Positions 49,127-58,784 of a DNA stretch of 64,000 nucleotides are shown here, piece after piece. Position 1 is the stretch's first letter; each line of letters opens with the position of its first letter. The DNA comes from Romanomermis culicivorax (Eukaryota > Nematoda > Enoplea > Mermithida > Mermithidae). The notes beneath the pieces are model-generated. The model was not told the origin of the DNA, did no database searches, and worked only from the letters and a program-made list of their open reading frames with translations. The DNA lies in the NCBI GenBank assembly GCA_963922205.1, contig CAWUHX010000046.1, forward strand, positions 992,001 to 1,056,000, written 5' to 3'. The position numbers were made by a program, and so were the translations under genes.

Positions 49127-49740
49127 TTGCTACACGGTGACCGCTTCGAGGTGCCAAAATAATTACCAAAAATGAAATTTATTTCTTTTTACTTTATGGG
49201 CAAATAAAACAAGTAAGAAGCGTGAAACGTCTGAAGAGGTGGTTTTCTTACTTCTTTGCAAGAATGAAAAGAACTTGAGCATCCAGTTTTTCTAGATCAT
49301 ACAGTACCTACGATAAAAGACAGAATTTACTTCTGGATTCTATTCCTTTTCTTTTGGATGAGCAATTTTACCCTCTGCACAGAAAAACATTTGTTCGTAT
49401 GTTTCTCGTATTTTTTACACGTTCCGGGGATAAAGGGCGTAAAAACCCATGTTTCTAATTGGGACAGTCGTTTATTATAGGAAGACGTGTGAGTGTGGTA
49501 ATTCGAGAGATTTTCACTTTCCGGTACATTTGCCCAAAAAGGAATTCCAAACGAAAAAGATCATTTTTCTTGTAGAACTTGTGATAAAACAACTCTTAGG
49601 TTATTAATCACAAGTGATAATCGTTTGGCAAAAAATGTCTCGGGATTGTTAATTGTATGAGTGCATCATTGATTCTTGTTAGGTAGTGATATAGAAAACA
49701 AGAGTTGTTCGTATAGAGAAGAAATTAAAGGAAAAGAAGC
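49127..49740. other. Upstream region of collagen B and intergenic DNA
   Basis: No clear TATA box was found upstream of collagen B; nothing else was recognised. Confidence 0.35.
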
Positions 49741-49741
49741 C

Positions 49742-49811
49742 AGAAGAAAAGAAAAGAAAAGAAAAGAAAAGAAAAGAAAAGAAAAGAAAAGAAAAGAAAA
49801 GAAAAGAAAAG
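49742..49811. repeat. (AAAAG)n microsatellite
   Basis: About 13 copies of AAAAG. Confidence 0.95.
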
Positions 49812-49835
49812 AATGCTCCGGAAGAATTTTAAGAT

Positions 49836-50372
49836 GCATCGCAAAAAAATCAAGATGTAAGGTTTCTCGATGTTTGACCTTCTTTCCAAGTGCATCGCAT
49901 CTTTTCAAGATAATTTTGAAAACCAATCAAGATGACATCTTGAGAAACTTTGATTGGCTAATTTCAGAAATTTTTATTCTTTGATGTCCCGCTCATCTTG
50001 ATCCTTCTTCAAGATGAGATCTTTACGAGATGAGATCATGATTTTTTTCCAAGATGCCATCTCGATTTTTCTCAAAGATCTTGATTTCATTCAAGATGCC
50101 ATCTTCATATTTTTTAAGATGGAATCTATAAGACCTTGATTCTTTTCAAGATAAGGTCTTGATTTTTCCCAGATGCCATCTTGATTTCTTTGAAGATGGG
50201 ATTTTGATTTTTGTCAAGGTCGTCTTGATTTTTAGATGGAATCCCGATTTTTTTCCAGATGAGATCTTGATTTTTTTTTAAGATTATTTTGAAAAAAATG
50301 CGATGCACTACAAAAGAAAGTCGAACACCGAAAAAATCTTTACATCTTGATTTTTGTGCGACGTTGAAATTT
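49836..50372. mobile_element. Foldback-like element with about 85 bp ends and AAGATG-type internal repeats
   Basis: The left end CATCGCAAAAAAATCAAGAT and the next 65 bases recur inverted at the right end (about 50285-50368). Between them is a tandem of about 34 bp with TTCAAGATG and CATCTTGATTT. No coding capacity was recognised, and the exact target duplication is unclear. Confidence 0.55.
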
Positions 50373-50891
50373 TTTCCAATGGTGGTAACGATTTCTTTCG
50401 AGTAGCAATAGATTTTTTCAAGTGGCCTTTCTCGCACTCCGTAAATATAAGGATAAGGATAGACGAAATAAACGGATATTTAAGTCATCCTCAACAGTTA
50501 ATGCTTTCGTTTAGATTAATTTTCATTATAAGATCGATTTTTGTAAAAAAGTGATGAATTCGAAAATCGATTAACGATGACCAGAGAGAACATGGTCAAG
50601 ATCGTTGCAATAATTTTGGCATGCAGACCTATTAGCCAATTTTGGGAACACTCATCTGAAAAACTGCCATGTCACGCATAACGAAACTAACCAAAAATCC
50701 ACATCTGTGACGGCCCCCTGGGCCAAAAATGACATGTATAAACAAATACCACAAGCTACATCGATTTCCAACGCTTAGAACGTAAGTAAACAATAGGAAC
50801 TATTGAGCAAAAAAATAAACAACGCGTCACGTGATGACAAAAGCGGTAAGTAATCAACACCAAGTAAAAAAGTGAATAATGGCCATAAATT
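50373..50891. other. Stretch 3' of the dehydratase gene
   Basis: No gene was recognised and no canonical poly(A) signal was located. Confidence 0.35.
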
Positions 50892-51435
50892 TCAATGTTC
50901 ACAGACGGATGAAGAATCGATAAATTTCGCCAACGTGACGTCCCGATTAGACAAACCGTTCACATCGTGGGAAGACAATGTAACGTCGACCTTGAAAATT
51001 GATGGTAGATATTTTCAGAATACCACTTTACACAGTATACTCATACTTTATTGTAAACGTTAAACCATTCGGGGTGGTGGTTCATTTTTTCGGCTTTAAT
51101 GGCTACCTTGGTCATGAAGCCGAAAGCCTTAAACATAAAAAAGCTTCAAGCATTTCCATGCAAATTTCATGTTTTTAAAGCTCAACAAATGAAAATGTTT
51201 GTGTAAGGTGTTCGACTTTGAATTTTCAAATATTTTTCGATCAAAAGAAAAAGTCTCCAAAGTTTTTGCAAAATTTGCTTCATCTTCGACTCACATCGAT
51301 AAAATTTTTGAACGAAAATTGTTTGCGGATGGCGTCTCTGTCGACGACCATCGACCAGCCGTTGTCCAATAATGGCTTCAACTTTTCTTTACGTTCTTCT
51401 TCGCTCAATTTCGCTTGGTTCGCCGTGGGGTTCAC
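50892..51435 (-). CDS. pcbd-1: Pterin-4a-carbinolamine dehydratase (first exon not found)
   Basis: This enzyme dehydrates 4a-hydroxy-tetrahydrobiopterin and so recycles the cofactor of phenylalanine hydroxylase and related enzymes; it is a small cytosolic protein. Three exons, 51435-51295, 51127-51047 and 50990-50892, join in phase 0 into 106 aa. The known proteins are about 104 aa, so almost the whole domain is present. Seen: [20 protein letters not shown], then [13 protein letters not shown], then AFGFMTK, the active-site stretch [16 protein letters not shown], and [20 protein letters not shown]. Donors are GTGAGT and GTATGA. The first exon listed starts after an acceptor (AAATTAG) with an in-frame stop just upstream, so the start codon must lie in an upstream exon. 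I could not find it in the transposon-rich DNA to the right. The symbol follows C. elegans usage for the family. Confidence 0.93.
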
Positions 51436-51745
51436 CTAATTTGCATATATATACGAATAATAATTAGAGCTGGGCAGAATCCACTTTTTTTGGCTACATT
51501 AGATCTCGATCCGGAACCGAATCCCCACAAATTTCTCTATCGGATCCGCATATAGAAATTGGAGCGGATATCCGCAGATCCGAATACACGGTCTATTCCT
51601 GATAATAATTGCACGTGAAAATGTTAATCAAGTTCAGCGACACGCAATTTTCACTATCTGTATTTTACAAAATGTTTGTAAAGTCAAAAATGATTGAAAT
51701 TGGCATTCTCGCAGGAATTGTTTACATTTAATCGTAAACAGAATT
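51436..51745. other. Presumed first intron of the dehydratase gene
   Basis: At 51465-51600 there is a stretch rich in GGATCCG and CCGAAT that resembles stretches around 60590-60650 and 61440-61520; a dispersed repeat is possible. No exon was found. Confidence 0.3.
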
Positions 51746-51995
51746 CCGGCGCGAAGCGCCGAAAATTTTTTTGGAGTTTTGGCACAACAAGGCTGGAAAA
51801 TAAATCTTTTCGACATTTATTTCCTTGATAAGTGGTTTAATTTTTCATTCAATTCAATCATTTTTCATAGTCGGACGAAATGCAGAAAATCTTATTGAAA
51901 GCATGCCATTTAATTTGCAAAGAAAAGCAACCAAAAACTTGGATTATTCAACCGGTTATATATCTGCCACTGCCCCAAACTGATAGTGCTTCAAC

Positions 51996-52408
51996 CATAC
52001 AGTAATTGGGAGGAAAGTGCTATGGGAACCCCCACCGGAAATCGTCGACCATATGGCTAGCCATTGGGCGACCGCACCCCCCAGGATTTTCGAATTCTAT
52101 GGCTAGCCATATGGTAGCCCTAGGGACCCCCATACTTATGGTCGAAAGAATACTGAAAAATGTCAATTTTTGAATAAAAAATGGTCAAAAACGTCAGTTT
52201 TCTCGGCGCTTCGCGCCACTAACCTATTTTTTATTATTTTTTAGACAAAAATTACCACTTTTTGAACCGTTTTTCATACTTTTTTCGTGAAAAAATCAAA
52301 TTTTTTTGCCTTCAGAGACCCCTTCCCCCAAAAATTTGGGAATTACTGACCCCCGGCCTAAAAAAGTGGCCCCTCCCTCCCTGACCTCGGGGCTCCGTTA
52401 AATGTATG
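51996..52408. mobile_element. hAT-like MITE relative (ends CATACAGTAA / TTAAATGTATG)
   Basis: Flanked by GCTTCAAC (51988-51995) and GTTTCAAC (52409-52416), an 8 bp duplication with one mismatch. Its interior matches the copy at 26036-26395. Length is 413 bp. Confidence 0.7.
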
Positions 52409-52634
52409 GTTTCAACCATTTGCCGAAGGCAAAAAAATATGTTCACAAAGTCCAAAAATATTGTAAAGACCACAGAAAAATTTTGCGGGAAAAATCGAAA
52501 AAATCTTTATCTTCGTCAAATACTAAGATGCAAAAATCAAAGATAAACTGATTAAACCACGAGATGAGACATTTTAGGTGGTAACAGTCATTGAATGCTA
52601 ACTATAAGTAAACTGGACTGCTTACGGTTGCCCT

Positions 52635-53019
52635 CGACATACCTGTAATTGGGGGGGGGCATACCTGTACCTGGCGGGGGTTGGGGGGGACCCCCACCCC
52701 CAACTTGGTCAACCATATACCCAACCCCCCCGCCTCAGTTTGGAAAAAATTAAAAAAATTTGCAGAAAAGTGAATGCTTTTTGGCCTTTTTGGGAAAAAT
52801 TTCGGCTTTTTTCGACCCCCCCCCCCAACTGGTCGGACCTTTTACAGGTATGGAGGAGATTGGGGGGGGAACCCCCCCCCCCCACAACTTGGCCAGCCAT
52901 ATACCCAAGCCCCCCCCCAAGTTTAGAAAAAATTGGCAAAAAGTGCCTTTTTTGGCGAAAATTTCGACTTTTTTTCGACCCCCCCCCCCCAACTGGTCGG
53001 ACCGGACCTCTTACAGGTA
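52635..53019. mobile_element. Nested hAT-like MITEs with long G and C runs
   Basis: CATACCTGTA begins at 52639 and again near 52659; TACAGGTATG ends lie near 52852 and 53019. The interior carries G or C runs of 8-14 bases and AACTTGG..AACCATATACCCAA, as in the other copies. Duplications are not clear here. Confidence 0.65.
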
Positions 53020-55901
53020 TGAGTTTGATCACTGTTTTTTTCCACATTTGCACTATAATGTGGAAAAAAATCTAGAATGTGCAAAAAATTTTTGAGGTCT
53101 TTCCACAAATGTGGAAGAAAAATTTGGGGTTTTCATATTGAAAAGATGCATTTTGGTGCATTTTCGGAGGTATAATTATAACTTTAATAATCATCATTAT
53201 TCGTTAAGTAGCTCAGGTGCAGCTTTTATCATGTCTACCTTCATTTATCACTCAATCTATAATAGTTTTCATCATCTTAAACGTAGTATCTCATGTTTTA
53301 ATTGGCAATCTTCAATGTTTTATCATAATATTTAATGAAGATTCGTATTTTTCTTTTTGAGAAAGATGAATACGTCAAGTCTCTATGCTTTGTGATGCGA
53401 TTATTTCTTTGCTAACGTAGAATCAATTCAAAAGCTTCATGGAAGTATCTTTCGGAAATTTATACTCTTCTTGCTCATATATTTTCGACCAAGTTCATGA
53501 GAGTTTACAAATAAATTACAGATTTTAAAATTTTTCAAGTAAAACTCTAGAAATTACGACTATCGGAAAATTGATTTTCCAGCGTCCCAGAATGTCAATA
53601 TACCCAAAAAATTTTCCGGAGCTACGCGCCGGAAAGATTACCATCTTTTTTGGGCTTTCACTTGCCATCATAGAGGACTTGTACTTGACCATCGATTTCT
53701 CATGTAATTCAAAGTCAATTATGTTCTTGGATAGTTTGCTAGAAAATTTGTTCCACAATGCTAGTAGATTAGGCTTTAAAGTCGAGCATTCCAATTTTTT
53801 TCAAGTTTGATGAATTAACCTATAAAAACACCGAAAGGCTTGAAAAAGCTAAAAAGCAGTGCGATAAAGCGTCTGCGAGCATTTTTAAGCGAAAAAACGA
53901 GGATTTAAGACGAAAAAAATTTTTTCCACACGTGGAAAAAAAATTTGACCCATTTCCACATTTAAAACAGTGAGTTGGATTATAGCAAGCAATGACCAAA
54001 ACAATCCTTACCAGCGCGAAGCACCAGAAAAGTTTGGAGTTTCGACTGTCTAAAATGCACCGAAACGCACCTTTCCGACTTAAAAATCCAATTTTTTTCG
54101 CCATTTGTTGATGAAAGAGATCAAATTTTTTTCGCATTTCCAGATTTTTTGCTAAAAACATCGACTTTGCGAAAAAACAGGGCTTTAAATCTTTATTTTG
54201 ATGTACCAAACGTTTCAGAGAATTAAACCAGAAAAAACTATATAAAAAGAACCATTAAAAAAGCAACAAGTGGAAATTTTGAAAGTTTAGTTTTTGCCAA
54301 ATGCCAATCCACTGTTTTTTCCCCCAAATCGTGCTTTTTTTAGGCTCTTTTCCCATTTGGGGAAGAAAATTTTGGGGATCGGATACAGAAAAGATGCGTT
54401 TTGGTGCATTTTAGAAGTTCATTATCTCAAAATTTTCCGGCGCTTCGCGCCGATTATAACTTTAATGATCATTATTATGCATTACTTAGCTCAGGCACGG
54501 CTTTTAGCATCTCTACCTTCATTTATCATATAATCTATAATAGTTTTCATCATCTTGAACGTATTATCTCATGTTTTCATTGGTAATCTTCAATATTTTA
54601 TCATGATATTTAATGAAGATTCGCATTTTTTCCTTCGGAGAAAGATCAATACGTCAAGTCGAGTCCCTAAGCTTTTTGATGCAATTATTTTTTTTCTAAC
54701 GTAAAATCAATTCAAACGCTTCATAGAAATATCTTTCGGAAATTTATACTCTGCTTACTCATATATTTTCGACCAAGTATGAGAGTTTACAAACAAATTA
54801 TACCGGTTTTAAAATTTTTCAAGTAAAATTCTAGAAATTACGACTTTTGAACACAAAATTCAAATCTAATTCTTGAAATAAATGTTTGGAAAATTGATTT
54901 TCCAGCGTCGCAGAATATCAATACCCAAAAAATTTTCAAAAAATTAACATTCCTTTTGGGTTCTCACTTGTCATCATAGAGGAGTTAACCATCGATTTCT
55001 CATGTAATTCAAAATCATTATGCTTTTGGATAGTTTGCTTGAAAGTTTGTTCCAATGCTTGTAGATTAAACTTTGAACTCGAAAATTTCAATTTTTTCCT
55101 CAATTTTAATGAATTAACGAGTCTGAAAACACCAGAAGGCTTGAAAAGACTCAAAAACACCTAAATAAAGCGTCTGCGAGCATTTTTAAGCGAAAAAACG
55201 ACTTCGGGAAAATGGGGAAAAAATTTTTGACCCCTTTCCCCATTTGGGGAAAAGGCCCGGGGGGAAAAAACAGTGTGCCAAGCACCGTTATTTTTCCTCG
55301 AAGATTTTTTCCACATGAGGACCGGACCAAAAATTTTTTTCCTCATTTTCCAAAAATTTTCATCATTTTTAAAAACGTTTATAATGTGGCTACGAATGCT
55401 TATTTATGCATTTTTGGAGCATACCCAAGCATTTTGTTGTATTTGGAGACAGAAACCTGCAAAAATGAGGAAAAAATTGAGAAAATTCTAGTTATATCAG
55501 CCAAAATGAGCTCATGACGAATATATTGGTGTTCTACAGGAGCGGGTGAAGCGTGTTAACGATAGAGTTCTCAGGAATTTATCCGTTATTAACATTTCTA
55601 TTGCTCTGATTAGAATCATCTAATTTTATTTAGTTCTTGGTCCGGCGCGGAGCGCCGGAAAAATGTTTGGACTTTCACTTCCTAAAACGCTGGAAATTGA
55701 ACCTTCACAACGTTGGGAAATAAATTAAAATCCGACTGAAGAAGTATAATTTGCTTCCCATTCCGGCGCCAAGCGCCGGAAAAATTTTTCAGTTTTTGTA
55801 TTCTAAAACGCTGGAAAATAAATCTCTTCAATAGATATTCATAAACAGAAGTTCTAGAATCGCAGTCTAGAATGATGTCTTCAATTTCCATCTTCAATAA
55901 A

Positions 55902-56103
55902 CATACCTGTAAGACCTCCGACCAGTTGGGGGGGGGAAATCCGAAATTTTGGAGGGGGGGTAGAAAAAATTCGAAATTTTTCCCAAAACATACACTTTTT
56001 GGCAAATTTTTTCCAAACTGGGGGGGGGGGGGTAAATGATTTTGGGTACTGGGTCGGCCAAGTTGAGGGGGGGTCCCCCCCAACCCCCCCAAGTACAGGT
56101 ATG
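55902..56103. mobile_element. hAT-like MITE with perfect 8 bp duplication TCAATAAA
   Basis: It starts CATACCTGTA and ends TACAGGTATG. TCAATAAA stands at 55894-55901 and 56104-56111. The homologous sequence at 29316-29323 has one TCAATAAA and no insert, so the ends are fixed to the base. Length is 202 bp. Confidence 0.92.
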
Positions 56104-56895
56104 TCAATAAACGCAAAAGTTCAGGTAGTAGAGGTTTACAAAATTCCCAACATCGAGAGAAAAAATTGAGGGAATTGATGAAAAATCTCAATTTTGGGCG
56201 ACATAATTGACTGTTAACGATTAGAAAATGAAACGAGCCAACTTGATTGACAGAAACTGTTGAGCATTAATTAGTAAGTCGAAGTAGATATGCTAATGGC
56301 CGCGCCTGATAGAAGATAGTCAAGATTGTACCCGTGACCGGCGTGAAGCGCCGGAAAATTTTGAGATTTTGACCCTTTTAAGTCCACCAAAACGCATCTT
56401 TTCGGTTTTGAATTCCCCAAAATTTTTTCCACAATGAGAACTATACCCAAATTTTTTTTCCTCATTTCGAAATTTTTTTCCTCAAAAGACCCCATTTGAG
56501 GAAAAAAAACGGTGGGTGCGCCAAGCAGTGTTTTTTTTGTGCCAAAACATGGTTTTTGGCACAAAAAAATTTGGAATGGCACAAAAAATTTTGAGCGTTT
56601 GTGCCAATTGGCACAAAATTTTTGGCTGGTCAAACATTAAATTTCCTTGATTTTTAAACAATTTAGGGGCCGAGCCGAAAATGCAAAAAATTTTCGGCGC
56701 TTCGCGCCGAGAGTCTATGAATATAATTTTATCTACTCGTAATTGACCCGAACGCGAACGAGTTCTCTTTGAACAGTGTATCAGCATTGTTGCAGCAAAG
56801 TTTACAGGCTGTCAATGAATGATGAGATGAGTGGAAATAAATGGAAGTAAAATAAAAATTGTTTACTCTAGCGCATACTCTCGATCGACCTTATA

Positions 56896-57455
56896 GGTAT
56901 TAGTGTGCCTGGTGGCCACCCATCTTGTAACGTGTGTAATGCGAAAGATGCAAGAGGTACCTACAATAACTGGTTTTGACGCGTAACTTAAGGCGACAGT
57001 ACGAAGCCTGGCTCAGGCTTAGGCTTAGACTGGCTTAAGCAATCGACTCAGGCAGACAATCGACCCAACGTTACCGAACGAAAGGGAAATTTTTGTTCCG
57101 TTAGGTTCGGTTGGAGGTTACTGTCGTCATTTTCTACAAAATAGTTATTCTTTCCGATCGAAAATGGATTTTCAAGCTGAACGTTTCAAGCTGTTGGCGA
57201 TCAGTTCCATCGAAAAATCAAATATAAATGATCTTTTAGACTTGGGCCCCATTCAGAAGTGAAAAAATCGTATGATTTTTGACGTCGACAGTCGGCTATT
57301 GCACCGCTAAATTGGACTTTAGGCTTAAGCTACCATCTAGCAGGCACGTTATACCGTTTATGCCTCCTCTCCTCACACATTTTACCCAATTACTGCAGGT
57401 ACGTTTTTGCATTACACATGTTATAAGATGGGTGGCCACCAGACGCACTAATACC
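56896..57455. mobile_element. MULE-like element with 9 bp target duplication
   Basis: Ends are inverted copies of about 80 bp starting GGTATTAGTG and containing CTGGTGGCCACCCATCTT. GACCTTATA flanks both sides (56887-56895, 57456-57464). A 9 bp duplication with long TIRs is typical of Mutator-like elements. No transposase is visible. A few TTAGGC-like hexamers lie at 57010-57030. Confidence 0.75.
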
Positions 57456-57769
57456 GACCTTATATCCCTACTTTTGATCTTTAATTTAGTCGTTCGAATC
57501 TTCTAAAATTTATCTTTTACGTTTATTCATTATTTCCTCGTTCTCGACTAATTATATTTTGTATTGTAATTTTGCGTTCACTTCGACAGGTAAAATCTTT
57601 CATTCATTCATATATACATAGATTCGTAGTCGAAAATTTAATCAATTTGAACATCCTGAACAATCATAGAGTTATTTAAATCTTCTCAGCATTCGATTTC
57701 TTTTCGAGTCGTCGCGAACTACTTGCACAGTTTTTCCTTATCTCACTGACATGTTTAGCTGAAAAATAG

Positions 57770-57965
57770 GTTGGACACGATTTCTACAAAAAAATTAATG
57801 CGTTAAACGTTAACTTTTTATCAAAATTTTGGCCTAAAAATTTTCCGCAGTTTTCAATATGTTTCTAGTAGAAAAAAATTTTTTGTGCCATTGGCACAAA
57901 TTTTTTTGGTCTCTTGTGCCAATTGGCACAAATGTCCGTGCACAAAAAAAAACGCTGGCGCCAAG
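57770..57965. repeat. Palindromic-word repeat fragment, word GTGCCA
   Basis: GTGCCATTGGCAC and GTGCCAATTGGCAC palindromes lie at 57885-57930. The stretch is an inverted copy of 27880-28100. Confidence 0.75.
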
Positions 57966-57976
57966 CCTGCTGTTAA

Positions 57977-58132
57977 CTCACCAAAGGCTTACAACAAGAA
58001 ACGTCTGTCATTTTGAAACTCGATAACGAGCGAAATGAGAAAATGGAGTATGAATTAAGAAGACGAATCTTGAAAGACTTTGTCAAGGAGAATATAAGTA
58101 AAAGACTGAAGAAATTCGTCCGCCGAAAATGA
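57977..58132 (+). pseudogene. Coding-like fragment of 51 codons, charged and helical
   Basis: From the border of the previous repeat an open frame reads LTKGLQQETSVILKLDNERN, then a highly charged stretch ending KKFVRRK and TGA at 58130-58132. Regular Leu/Ile spacing suggests a helix or coiled coil. It has no start codon at its left end. I do not recognise it; a terminal exon or a transposon protein end, cut by the repeat, is possible. Confidence 0.3.
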
Positions 58133-58784
58133 CGAGCTTATCTTATTCTAATTAGAGTAACTCTCGAGCGACTCTAGATAACTACACTAACACGATGTTC
58201 CTGCTGACTAACATAGTATTGACCAAAATGAACGCGATGCGTATTAGATTTCTGCCATCTTATTCACTTTGTTCTCCACAAAAACTGGCATTTTCACAAA
58301 TCAAATAACAGGTAAACTTACGTCATTTCTACATACAAAATATATCCATTGACGAATCGCGGTTCAATGCTTATTTACAATATAAAATCGAATTATGTGT
58401 AAAACGAAGATAATATATACATAAAACGGAAACAAACAAGGAAGAAAAACGACCTTCTCGCCGATATTGCATCGTTTTTTAAATAAACGGTGAGGTAAAA
58501 ACAATGCTAAACATAACTTGGTCACTATATCTCCCTACACTATATCATGCATGGATCTTGATTTTCGAATTTTTGATTTTGGAAAATCTCATCGAGGCGA
58601 ATTGAACAGTATGTTTCTCACTTCTCTAGTTTTAGTATTCACTGAGGATTTCAATTTTGGAAAGTCAGCTCCAAGCATGCTTTACACATTTTAAAAACGC
58701 AGTGTAAAACGTCAAAATTTTAAAAAATTTCAGCAAATAATTTTTAAGATTAATTTTTTTGACCAGCAGCGAGCGTGGTATTTT
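58133..58784. other. Stretch 3' of the Ig-like gene
   Basis: No gene was recognised and no AATAAA near the stop at 58785 was found. Confidence 0.35.

Larger units (their letters stand above)
51746..56710. repeat. Composite repeat region 2: GC hairpins plus palindromic-word blocks, with nested MITEs
   Basis: GC hairpins lie at 51746, 54437 (reverse), 55642, 55763, 56338 and 56695 (reverse), with altered ones at 52203, 53620 and 54012. Word blocks use CCACA (53031-53115), CCCCA (54305-54370, 55200-55265), CCTCA (56430-56515) and GTGCCA (56535-56630). Large parts match region 1 in direct or inverted order. No gene was found; the missing first exon of the dehydratase gene may lie inside or beyond. 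Confidence 0.8.
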
